From positions 1,073,667-1,137,666 of the forward strand of contig JAALGZ010000015.1 of the NCBI GenBank assembly GCA_015227615.1: DNA of 64,000 bases. Direction: 5' to 3'. Positions 1 through 11,354 of the stretch are shown here, piece by piece; within the stretch, counting starts at the first letter, position 1; every line of letters begins with the position of its first letter. This DNA is from Labyrinthula sp. Ha (lineage: Eukaryota > Sar > Bigyra > Labyrinthulida > Labyrinthulaceae). Below the pieces are notes generated by a model. That model was not told the origin of the DNA, did not search any database, and saw only the letters and a program-made list of their open reading frames with translations. The position numbers and the translations under genes were made by a program.

Positions 1-575
1 CAGAAAATCCTCATCTGCATAATTCATGTTAATTCCTAACGATATCAGTTTCAAATATTTCATTTTACTGGTAATGGTGTTATAAAAATGATGACTAATT
101 GAACTGAAAGGGAAATGAAGTTCTTCAACGGTGTGCAATAAATTTATGATTTGTTTTCTTATTTTCTTCGAGACTTTTTCATCACTATGCGAATTAATTT
201 TCAGTATTTGTACAGTCTTTAGCTGGCGTAGTAAAATATAGATTAAGTCAATTTGATGATCTGAATATCTCTCTATAATCTCAAGTTCGACTAATTCGCC
301 CACTTTTTGTAGCAAAGATAACAAGAAAGAATTTATTTTCAGAACTTTTAAGTTCATCTCACAAATTATAAGGTGTTTAACATCAATTCTGTTCACAAAA
401 TCTAGAACCAGGTTTGTTTCTTTTTCGCTTGGTTTGAATTTGAAATGTGTTAGCTTATTGCACTTTACGTCTTCTCAATGTATATACTTAAGACGTCCGC
501 GGAAAGGAATACACAACTTGACAAGTAAAACTTCAAATAATTGATAATAGGAATATAAATCTTTGACTTCTTATA
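1..575 (-). pseudogene. LRR-like gene fragment (left arm of inverted duplication)
   Basis: This is the reverse complement, nearly base for base, of the LRR-like gene at 54,746-55,320, so it encodes the same leucine-rich, beta-strand/helix-like repeats. The gene continues beyond base 1, so its 3' part is not visible. It carries the same in-frame TGA as the right-hand copy (codon at about 477-479) and no convincing upstream ATG. The 5' end of the coding frame stops near the flank shared with the MULE. It is either a 5'-truncated pseudogene or a gene whose first exon and intron I cannot place. The paralogue at 57,230-58,201 supports the idea of a local family; function is unknown. Confidence 0.55.
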
Positions 576-1083
576 TGTAAAAACTCACTCACGAATAAAA
601 CCTTCTTCTTTTTTACAAAAACTTCTTCAAAAACTTATTCGTGTTAAAAATAACGGCTTGTTTTTTTCAAAAACTAACTATTCCAAAGAGGCTAAACATG
701 ATATATTTCAAAGTATTTCCAATACCGAGTCATACTATTTTAATTTGTTACTATTGTTTGTTATTTCCTACAAATCCTCCCCACATTATTTCACTTCAAT
801 CGTTAGTAACAATATTTCGCTCCAAATCCATATCAACCAATATCACGTAATGTAAATTCACAGCATAAAAACATCAGTGAAATAAACACCCTCATATAAC
901 ATCACGGGCGAAAATATCACCAAATACGAAAGTGAAAAGACAACAAAATAAACCTCCAAATCACACAAAGGTGGTCATATCTGTCAAAGAAACACCTGAG
1001 ATAATGCCATCAACAACTAGTTATCATAGTAAATACATCAGGTAACCTTCATATACCAAAATAAAATTTTTTAGAGTCAAATT

Positions 1084-1296
1084 TCATATCCCAAACCCAA
1101 AAACCTTCGTAAGCTGAAATAATATAACAGTGGAACACACAACAAGCTCCAAAATGTCTATTTCGTCTTCTTCGTCTATTTGTTTTATCCCTTGCTCGAG
1201 ACGAACCCAAAAACCATATCCCTCTATCTCCTGATACAGACGAACTAAGTTGCTTGATCTATGAAAAGTTAGGATATAATTTTTAGAAGTGTTCAT
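1084..1296 (-). CDS. Small 70-codon ORF shared by both arms, doubtful gene
   Basis: An ATG-started 70-residue frame with an acidic stretch (KQIDEEDEID) followed by a hydrophobic stretch (VVCSTVILFQLTK). The same frame is kept at 54,024-54,236 in the other arm with only two amino-acid differences that I can see (Trp/Cys and Val/Ile). It is oriented like the LRR-like gene and lies between that gene and the MULE. Conservation between two nearly identical duplicated arms is weak evidence for coding. It could be a lost first exon of the LRR-like gene or chance. Confidence 0.2.
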   Translation of the reverse strand: MNTSKNYILTFHRSSNLVRLYQEIEGYGFWVRLEQGIKQIDEEDEIDILELVVCSTVILFQLTKVFGFGI

Positions 1297-1504
1297 ATAA
1301 TTGAAATTGGGTTTGAATTTTTCTACTCATGAGCCAGTTTCTTCTTATGATATTATTGGTCAGATCGATTTCCCAAAATTATTTTTCATTATACTTCGTC
1401 TGAATAATCGATGCGCAGATTTGTGAGTTCCCATAGAAAAAATCTTAAGAGGGCAGACATAAATATTATGGGCGAATTTCAAAACAAAGTTACGAACAAA
1501 AACT

Positions 1505-3595
1505 ATGCAAAAAGACGAATCCAAAGGGATGAGCCTCCAACCAGAGGTTCTAGACCCTGAACAACAAAGTCAATCAGAAATACTAGGAAAATGGACTGCA
1601 GCAACGTATTCTACTTCAGAAGAAATGCTGGAAGTGGTCAGTAGACTTGCCAGTGGTCGCTTTAAGTGGAAAATTCGTGCTTCTCACTGCTTTGATGAGG
1701 TAATCAGCTATACAAAGTTGAATTGGAACATTAAAAAACTGAAAAGAAGCAAACTTAACTGTAGTTCAGAGAAGAATTGCTCGTTTGAAGTTAACATGAA
1801 GCTTAATTCTGATACTTCTGAGTACTTTTTTGTCGTAATTATTGAAAATGACGGCAATCAGGAGGTGAAAGCCTCTGGAAAGACTGAAAATATGCACAAG
1901 AGTCAACAACAGAAGAATTAAAAATGATTAAACACACAGGAGTTGCCGACAGTGGAAATGCAGTAGCAGACGATGCTCTTCATCACAATTTTCCAGACAC
2001 ATTATTTGACAAGCAGCTAGTATAAAGAATCATGAAAAAAGCCGAAGAAGGTGTTGACGCCATGCGAAGATGATAATATTAAGAAATTAATTACGTCTGG
2101 CAAAACATGCCTAGAACATGTAGGAACATTTGATCTGAATTGGGATTATCCCAAAGAAGGCAAAGCTATTCTAAATGAACTCAGCTTTCAAGAACACCTA
2201 CAACATGAATTAGAAGGTATGTACGGGGATAGTGTTCAAGTGGGTACAACCCATAGAATGAGCAGATATCGGTTGGTGGTAATGTTCCCTTGCGGGATCG
2301 ATTGATTCCTTAGAACCATAAATTTCGAGTGCTCAATGATGGAGAGTGAGTTCAGCAAAGATGTCGTTAGAGGCTTGAAACTTCTGGGTCTTCAGGATGC
2401 GGAAGTCATCATGACGGACAGTAGCAAAGCCTTGGAAACAGCTGTGGAGGAACTTGGAGCCTCTCATGTTCTTTGCAGGAAGCACTTCTTTGCGATATTG
2501 AACTCAGCTGCACCTAGCTTAAGACTGGTTAAAAAAATTACCAGCAACTTGGGAGATGTACTCACTAGAATCTTTTCAGGTGAGAAAAATCTTGACCAGC
2601 TTATTGAAAACATGTTGAGTGAGTTTCCTGATGAACCGCAGCATATTGCCTTAGAAAGAATTAAGAAAAATAAAAACAAAGTGTGTTGGGAGATAACAAA
2701 AAAAGTTCTAACATTCTCGCACAACGTTACTTAGAGGGTTGAATCATTTCATTCGGCCATCAAAGGGAATGGTTCTTCAAAGAGCTCACTTAAAACCTGA
2801 ACACTTGATGAGGCTGCCATCAACCATGAGAATAATGTGGATAAGTACACGGAAGCAACTTTGAAAAAGCTCAAGGATTTGATAAGGGGTGATAAAAAAT
2901 TTTCAAAGGAAGCTGATGAAATGTTCAGAAAAGAGTTGAAGTTGATGGGAGCGTGCCAAATTGTTGAAGATTTGAGTTCAAGAAAGTTCATTGTCAGTGA
3001 TTCAAACATGAGAATAAAGATGAGGCATGTTTTGGAGGTTGTTGAAAGGGAAGGGGTAAAACTTCAACTATGTACTTGTGAAACATGGACCAATCTTCAT
3101 TTTCCATGTCGTCACTATGCACGGTATAGTGATCGTAAAAGGATCCAATACATGTGCATAGATCATCTTCCAGAGAGGTGGAGGTATCAGGAGCATCCTC
3201 TGTTCAAGCAAGCATTAAGGGAAATGGGGCGAGAAGTCGATGGCCCACGTGGGTGTATTGAGTTCAAGGTGAGAGCTCCACCTGTGAACACAGCTTACAT
3301 CCCAATAAAGCCGGAAGCTAAATATTCCAAGCTCCTCACTGCATGCAAAGCGCTCTGTAAAGAGGCGAAAAGCAGCAACGAGAGCTGGAAGAAAAGCTAT
3401 GCAGCAGGCTTCAAGATGACCGCTGCACTAAGGGAGAACCCAGATGGAGACTTTGGGGATGTGGATGAGGTTTCTGAAGAAAGTGGGATTATGTTTGAGT
3501 CACCAAGGAAGAGGATCAAAGGAAGGAAGGGGAACGGAGAAAACGTCGCTTTGCCTCTGGGCTTCTCACAGACCACTTTTCTCACAGATGAGTAA
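1505..3595 (+). pseudogene. MULE transposase pseudogene (copy L)
   Basis: Four colinear reading-frame blocks: 1505-1921, 2051-2305, 2336-2734 and 2837-3595. The third block holds a MULE-transposase-like core with VIMTDSSKALETAVEELGAS and VLCRKHFF. The last block holds a SWIM zinc finger of the CxC(n)CxH type (CTCETWTNLHFPCRH) near 3070-3117, then a basic C-terminus. The frame is interrupted by a TAA at 1919-1921, a TAG at 2732-2734 and a TGA at 2798-2800. In copy R2 the last two are sense codons (CAG and TGG), so they are genuine nonsense mutations. R1 shares both stops, so L and R1 were duplicated after the gene died. The N-terminal block may be a FAR1/MuDR-like DNA-binding region; that assignment is weak. 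Confidence 0.85.
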
Positions 3596-3635
3596 AAAAA
3601 GTAATTCATTGTTTAACCCTTTCCTTTTTTTGAAA

Positions 3636-3990
3636 TGTTTCTCTAAGAATAAATCCTTGAACACTTTACTTTTCTTGAACATAAATCTTGATCTTTGAAT
3701 ACAAATCCTTGAACCCAAACTCCCTCCCTTTTTTGAATATTAATCTTGCTCCAAGAACCTTGAATACAAATCTGAACCTTGACTTTTTTCTTTGAATATA
3801 AGCTGAACACTACTACCCAACCATGCAGAAGAGAATTGGGCTCTCAACTGCATTTTCATTACTATTCAATCTATCTGATCCTTGAAACCGTTCCCTTTTT
3901 TTATTAATATATAGACATTGAACCTTGAACCCTCATCCTTTTAGTTTTTTTGAACTACTTTTCAAGAATTAAATTCTTGAATCTTAAAAT
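3636..3990 (+). repeat. Degenerate CTTGAAYA-type short repeats in MULE 3' region
   Basis: Downstream of the transposase stop the sequence repeats variants of CTTGAATACAAATC and CTTGAACC about every 17-25 bases (for example near 3656, 3676, 3695, 3710 and 3756). The reverse complement is kept in copy R2. It looks like a subterminal repeat array, a common place for transposase binding in Mutator-like elements. A binding role here is inference only. Confidence 0.4.
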
Positions 3991-4528
3991 TTTCATTTTT
4001 GTTTTTTTTTAAAACACATAATTCTTCAAGGGTTTTCTGGAATAGGGAAAAGAGTTTATCCAGAATAAAGCTTATGCCCAACGTCCCAACCAGTTGAATA
4101 AAAACTTTCTTTCTTCAATCCTATTCCATGCAGCTCATCTACATCCAAGAAACAAATCTTTCTGATGCTTCTTTGAACACATAAAATAACAGTCCTCTGA
4201 GTAGAAGCAGCTAAATACAAAAAAATGTACCTTTAGTCTTTCGTTCGTGTTATCTTTCATATAATCTTGTTCATAATATCTGCAGCTTGATTTTGACTCT
4301 GTGTTTGTTCGCTCTTTAAACATGTTGTGATCATTTCCTTGAAAACCACGACATACAGATTCTTTGAGTTTCTATTTGCCTTTTCATATTTTCTTGAACT
4401 GTTTCTCCTTGATAACTGGGTCTTACGGTGGTTTTTGTGATCTAACTGTCATGATTTGAATTAACCATTTTTAATTTTGTTAGCCTTTTCTTCAAGATTT
4501 TTTTTTGGCAATTAAACATTCGACCAAT

Positions 4529-7500
4529 GAGTTTTATGAGTATCTGACTCCTAAATCAAGCAACCTAGCTCATGTTTCATTTCCTCGTTACGATTTTAAT
4601 AAAACTAAAAAGAGACAATATTTAACTTCCAATGTGTTTATATGATGACTTAAACACTAGAATTTGTGTACAAAGCAAACTAGAATTACAAGTGAATACT
4701 GATTAACTACCCTGAGGGGAAAAAGAGTTCTCTAGCAAATGTGTTAAAATAAAACCCGACCATACCGCCGAAGGAATAAAAGCAAGAAAAAAGAGCCATT
4801 TTATCGAAGGGAGAGAAACTCAACTGGGTAGTCTATTATTCTAATGATAAGGAAACTATACAGAAAGTTAGCCATGGTACATCTATTTAACTCTGTCTAG
4901 TTTATATTCTGAAATATATATTTATTTAAAACATTATTCTTGCTAGCTCTTATGCTTTTATTTAATGTTTGTGTTCCGGATAGTTTAATTCTCCATTCAA
5001 TATTTTCTATTAGTGGTTTCAAAAGTGAAAATTTTCTTATTCAAGCTATATTAAGTTAAAACAAAATCCAATCCTATAAATAACAAACAAACGTATATTT
5101 TTTATCTGAAACTCCTCCTATATACTTGAGCTTATCAATCGTATACCAACAAAAATAAACACACTGGGCTTCTTGCCAGAAAAATATTTAATTTAATTGA
5201 TTCTAAATATATTGAACCCTAAATATAGAAAAATGAGATTTTTTGTTTTTTTAAAGTGATTGCGAAAAAATCTATTATTAGATTTCGGTCGATCTAAAAA
5301 AAGTTATATACACGAGTATCTCTTATATAAAGAACTAACAATCATTCTTATTAGGTTCTCAAGAATCAAAATCCATTTATACATGGAGTCTGCTATATTG
5401 ATTTTTCTCTATGACGTGATTAAACAATAAGTTCTATTTCTGCAAGATACTATTAAAATATTAAATAATGCAATTGAACTACCAAATATGCTACAATACA
5501 TGATGCCCTATTGTCCCACGTACTAAGTAAGCACCGTGAAACTTATTGCCCTATTTTTTCAGAATTTAATCACTTTAGAAATATTTTTATCATTAAATAA
5601 CCCGAAAAGTAAAAATTTCTCTTGTTTTGATCAACCTCTTATTGGTTTAGTGTCCTACAATATTCGAATTATTGATGATAAACTGGCACAAATTTTAATA
5701 CACTGATGCAATACCCATTGCCTAAAGACATATAGAGTAACTTTACAACATTCTTGTATAATTCAGTTCATTTAATTTTAAGTTATTACCAAAATAAATA
5801 TCAATACGTTAACTTTTCATAAAAAATATACATATCATTATTTTTTCATTTCTGTATATTTATCCATTTCTGTTTCTTCACCAATGTGTTTGAGACCTAA
5901 ATCATCATATATTTTTTGCAGACTTCTATTTGCTGCGTAGCACCCTGTCTCTCAGAGACTTTATTCCATAAAAACTACAATCTTCTTAATATAAATTATT
6001 CATATCTTCTATATTCTTCTTTCAAAACGACATGTTATCTATATGAGTTCATGACGTGCACTGTTTGAAGTATAACTCGCACTAGCCGCTTGATACTATG
6101 GTTAGTGCTGCGATCCAAATCTTCATTTATCAATTGATGTAGATAATTAAACCAATACATATTCAATATCTTGTTACAGCTTATTGGCTTGCTGTTCAGT
6201 GTAACTCAAACAGCTGGTACAAGAAAATTATCTGGAAAGAATAATGTTTGAAATTGGACTGTTAAACACATCTAGTATTTCTCTTACTTCAACAAGCGGC
6301 ATTTTTTATGTTTTATGTAACTATTGAGGTAATACTTAAAATCTCCTTTTCTATAAAGTAACTTAGAAACTATTTTTTAAAGATGTTATCGAAGTAGGGG
6401 TACCAGTTGATGTTATCGTGATATTTGAAACAAGCGTTGAGGATTTTGAGTATAATTTGAGTTTGTTGGCTTTTTCACAGACACTCTGAGTGAGGTTTGA
6501 TAATATCATGAGCATCGTTTGATATTTTGTTCATCTGGTGCGGTTTCTTTGATATGATGATACTTTGAGTTTTTTATATTTTCCAGCTTTATCATTCTCA
6601 AGTATTCCTTGGTTGTTCCTGGACAGCTTTCACAGTTTATGGGAATCGAACTCATTCCTAATACTTCATATTTCACATCGCCCCTAGCTGCAATAGGGAA
6701 ATTATGTATAATATATACATCCTAGTACCAGTTTGACGGGAAGACAAATATTATGAAACTTTGAAAAGAAAACACAAGAAATATATAAACATAATAGCAA
6801 ACCTAAACAAAAACAAGTAAAGAAACTACTATGAGCAGCAACCGAAACTCTCCGAATACAAAAGATTCAAACCCTGCAAATTTTCAAAAAATGGATACTA
6901 ATCGCTGCAGAACCCTCACATTAAGCCAAGGAAATATTTGGATGTACATAAACAAATTCCGCCACTATCAACTTAGGAGAGAATAGAGAAAAAGGCTCAG
7001 CAACTGGTATAGAAGTATGGAGATGAACATAGAGTTTTCTACATTGAATGAGAAGAGGTAAATTATTAGAAACATAATTGCGTGTGGATATCAACCTTGT
7101 AATTAAACTACCTCTGTTGAACTCTCTTAAGTTTTACATATATATTAAAGTTGAATGCGAAGTAAGTTACTGTTAAGTATGTGAACTAAAATTAGTATGC
7201 GTTCTTTTAACGGAAAATTTCTCCACTCCTACATGTAGTTTGCGTAAATTGTGCTTTATATTAATTAAGTCTAGCTAGTTAGAGGCGATTATTATGTGTG
7301 AATACATATATTGAGGTTGTGGTAGAACTAATAATTTTATTGGATATCATGGTGAAAAATCAAATAAATATACTCTGTTTAAACAATGAATTTGAATATG
7401 TATATCTATAACGTTTAATTTTTATCAAGCTGGTTGTAAGAATCAACAAAAATGTACAAACTAAGGCTTAAGACTTGAACTAGGTTCAAGAGTGATTTTT

Positions 7501-10045
7501 CTTCGTCAAGTTAAAGATTGTTTTTATATTTTTTGATAGTTAATCCATACGGGCGAATAGAATGCGGCGAGAGAAATGAGCACACCGACTCTTCAAATTT
7601 AGCTTTTTTCTATTGGATTTATCCACTTTATTTCCTTCCTCAAATATATAAATTAGAGACTGAAAATAATTAATACTTCAGAGCTTGAACACGATTTGGC
7701 AATTGGGTAATTCAGCCATATAGCCTAAGTGTCATTTGAAGACTATTGATATATAAAGAAAAATCGTATGTCATTAAAGGAATATTAAAACACCAAAAAA
7801 AACTCCAAGATTCAAAAACTTTGATAAAATTATTTGAGTTTTGATATTTTTTCCTCAAACGACGCCCCTAAATATAGTAATGCACAGCAATAGCTGATGA
7901 GAACATAGTTTTTTGAGTAAGGGAAAGCCCAAGATGCAGTAAGAGAAGAATTCAGGACAAAAAAAATTAAGAGAGACACAAAATTAATAGGTATTTTTAT
8001 CATATTCGGTTTTTAATACTTTAAAACCTCTGACATATAAACATATTTGTTTAAGCCACACCAACTTTTCTCACAAGCTTAAATGTAACCAGCATATCGA
8101 TATTCTTCTATTATAGATTTAGTATCTCCAGGAACTTTGATCATATAAATATATTCTTGAAATATGGCTTTTCTACCGTCTGTTTCATTAAGTATTCAAA
8201 ATAGTAAACTGCTAAATGTCCTAATATTCAATAATGTCATAAAATTTTCTTAGCTTATACCCACTAAGATATTATTTTTATTTGCCTATTCTTATTAGAA
8301 GTCAAAATCAAAGCTTAGGTAAGTTTTTTTCATTTAGACAATCACAAAAATACAAGTGCTTCTAACTGCCCACCAAATTCTGATTTAAGTATCTTCATGG
8401 TGCTTGAAGTGATGCTTCCTCTTAATTTATTACCACGCAGAGATCCTGGAGTAAATTAACACTTTATTTTCATATTTCCGATATTTTGTGTTTTTTATGC
8501 AGATATCAATACAATATTTTTCTATTCTAGTTTCTTTAATATCTTTCACTAAATTCCTTTAACTTAGCAAATCTCATAACCCGTCTAAATTCCCCATGAC
8601 GAGTTTTTGTATTTGATAATCACATTTTGTTTCTTTTAATTTTTTCTCAGCAACAATAATTAGAAAAGCGAGAGAAAAGCCACATTTATTCCAAAAATTT
8701 AGCGTATTTAATGTTATCTCAATTTCCGCTCTCCAACTCTTAAAGAAACAAACGAGTCTTCCTTTTACAATATTCATCATTCGCGTTTTGAATTCTAAGT
8801 TTTTTACTACAATTTTTCCTGACTATTTCTCTAATACAATGCTTAGGTACAAAATCCGGTACCCAAGTTCTAGTTAACCTTCTTTCTATACCGTCAACAT
8901 CATTTATGAAAAGTAAATCTTTTTCCAGACCAATTTGTCGTAAGAATATATTCTTATTATTAATAAAAGGCTATAATGCTTTAGATATCTACTTTACTTT
9001 TATTTAAGTTATATTAATACTGTTTTTCTGAACTCTATTATAAACTAATTGGGAGTCTCCAAAATTAGCAAGAAGAAACTCGAATAAAGTCATAACTTAT
9101 AAATAAATACCAGAATATGTTTGCCATTTAAAATATTGGGGAAATTTACCAAAATTATTCCAAAATCATGAGATTCTCTCAGCTAGAGTATCATATGTAT
9201 GAATTAGTCTTACTACAAACGTGGATATAGATGCAATGAAATTTGGATATTATCATAAGCACGCCTTTCACAAAAAATAACCGGTAATATAGATTTCAAC
9301 ATAATTTAGACACTGGACACCTAAGCTTTAGATAAGCAAATAAATATATACAATCAATACCAATACAATTTCTGACAGTAATATACCCAACATTGCATGT
9401 TTTTTTGGAGTCAACTCTGCTAAAGTATCTATTGAAATAGGTAGAGTAAGCTTAAGTTTAAATTAAATGATATGTATTTAGTAAAGCACGATATAATAAT
9501 GTAAGAAATATAAAGAATTACTAATTAGCTGAACACTTTCTGAAAAAAGTATCTTAATAAAAAGTCCCCATACTTTATCGACCCGGGGTACTCGTACGCG
9601 ATGAAAACTGTCTGCAGAACCAAAATAAAATTCAGCGTCATCTTCACGGGTTATTGATGTACTAACTATTTTCTACACAAGAATCCTTGGAGAATGATTT
9701 ATGCTTTCACCAATAAACCTAGAGTCGAGTTCATTTCTCTTTATGACAGAATATCAAGTATTTTGTCTGAACCAAACATAGGACTTACACAAAATTAAAT
9801 AGAAGTGTTTGTTGAACATGTTCATGCCTAAAAAATATTTGATATCTGTAAGAATTAAACATTTGTAATTAATGAAGGAAACTTAGTACATAATCGGGTT
9901 TCAAATAGATCCTTGGTTTTGTTTGCCTTACCATAGGAAGTAATTACGGAACAATATAATAATAATTGTATCTAATACCCCTGAAAAATACTATAGAGAG
10001 TGCACAGGTAGTTGCAAATCGTACTCTATTTCTTTTATTGTATAT
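4529..10045. other. Gene-poor AT-rich stretch
   Basis: No reading frame longer than about 70 codons with convincing composition, no tRNA-like cloverleaf and no simple-sequence array was seen by eye on either strand. Short coding-like snatches are broken by stops in every frame. It probably holds old decayed repeats plus intergenic DNA. Confidence 0.6.
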
Positions 10046-10047
10046 TG

Positions 10048-11354
10048 TTATAACAAAACTTCAAATAAATCTTTTCTTATTGTTCCAGTATCAATATATT
10101 TTCGATTATTTGAAAATACTTTTTTATTTGTTCCAAAAGCAAGTTGATGAAAACTTTCATCACGAATGAAACTTCTCAAAGCTTGAGCTAAAAAAGAAGG
10201 TGCAAAAAATATAAAATTTTTACTTTCAGATAAATTTATATCTTTGAAATAAGAAATAATTCCTTCTTTAAAATATATTTCTAACATTTCTTCCATTTCT
10301 TCTTCAGAAAAGTTACATTTTTTAACTTTTAGTTTAAACTTTTGAACTTTCATATAACTTGATTGTTCACGACAATTATCCAAAAATAATACATAAACAG
10401 ATTTGATCCATGTTTCTGGACTTAATAAGGTATTTAACTTTGAACGAATCTTGTCTATACTCTTTAATATTCTTTTTATTTCATTCTCACGACTCTTATT
10501 AGAATCAATAGCGCTTTCAACAGGAAAGAAAATAGTTCTTTTATCTTCAACATATAGTTAACTTCCCAGAAAGTTCAGAAATAAAGGATTCAAACAAAGA
10601 AATTACACTCTCAAGTGTTTTATTTTTCTTTAAGAAAGTATTTAGAAAAGTTCCAATAAATAAAACAGGTGCTTTTGGAGTATTTCTTAAAATACTTTCA
10701 CACCAAAATTTTAGTCTAAATAAATCTTTTTCTTTTAACTTTGTCATATTAAAAACAACTAAATAAATAGCTTTTTTATTCATAAAAATATGATAAACTG
10801 TAGAAAAGCTTCTTGTCCACCAAAATCATAAACATGTAAAAAAGTTTCTAGAGTTCTGAAATCTGTATAATTATTAGTTGTATATTGTTCAACAAAACTT
10901 TTCTCTCCTATAGTTCTTGTAATCAACGCATCTTCAAAATCTATGTTATATTTTCACTTTTTTGAACTTCATCTTCAATAAAATATTTACAAGTTATCAT
11001 ATTTTTAACTCTTTGAATACTAAATTCATATTTTGTAATTGGTTTAAACTTATTGTATCCAACTTAAAATATTCAATAATTTTCCAAAACTAAAGTAGAC
11101 TGTGTTTCTTTTTGAAAGCATTTCCCTATAACTTTCTTAAAAAGAAGTTTTTCCAGTTCTTTGATCACCTGGAAAATAACAAGAAAACAGTAAATAATAC
11201 CCATTATAATAATAACTTCGGTCAAATCTTTCGGTTGGTAATATTTTTTCTGAAATAGAGAATCAATTAGCTTTTTTCCAAAATTCCCGTTTTCTTTTAC
11301 TTCGAATAAATCAGGGGTTAATATGCAAAGAAGGAACCGAATGTTGTTTTTCAC
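10048..11354 (-). pseudogene. Decayed ROCO (Roc-COR GTPase) gene
   Basis: Reading the minus strand, broken frames give, in order, the G3 motif DFGGQEAF (10,807-10,827), a Roc beta-strand block AIYLVVFNMTKLKEKD, the block WCESILRNTPKAPVLFIGTF (10,660-10,715), a V(E)DKR-IFFPVES block, and a COR-like part with GIISYFKDINLS and FFAPSFLAQALRSFI (10,150-10,260). This order matches Ras-of-complex followed by COR domains of ROCO proteins. The frame is lost at least three times, near 10,955, 10,790 (one T short in a T run) and 10,550. The frame after 10,048 decays. No intact GxxxxGK[S/T] P-loop is visible; a degraded GKCFQKET at about 11,125 may be its remnant. LRR or kinase parts are not seen. I call it a dead gene rather than a multi-intron gene because the breaks lie inside conserved blocks. 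Confidence 0.65.

Larger units (their letters stand above)
1355..4528 (+). mobile_element. MULE (Mutator-like) transposon copy L, dead and mosaic
   Basis: One of three related copies (with 51,185-53,965 and 61,816-64,000). The 3' end is placed where all three copies stop matching, at a shared terminal sequence read inward as ATTGGYC followed by an AT-rich tract and CCAAAA. A similar inverted sequence, ATTGGTCAGATCGATTTCCC at 1355, is proposed as the 5' end, giving imperfect terminal inverted repeats of about 25 bp. The 9-bp flanks (TATGATATT before, GAGTTTTAT after) do not match, so no target duplication is visible. That fits the mosaic history of this copy. The transposase is broken by in-frame stops. 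The 5' boundary is less certain because the flank is itself duplicated. Confidence 0.7.

Noticed and set aside
641-855. Frames on the plus strand at 641-855 (and the mirror at 54,470-54,679)
   Set aside because: Their repetition only reflects the inverted duplication; composition is not protein-like and no ATG context or motif supports them.
1346-4537. 9-bp target site duplication around MULE copy L
   Set aside because: The flanks TATGATATT and GAGTTTTAT do not match; R1 flanks do not match either.
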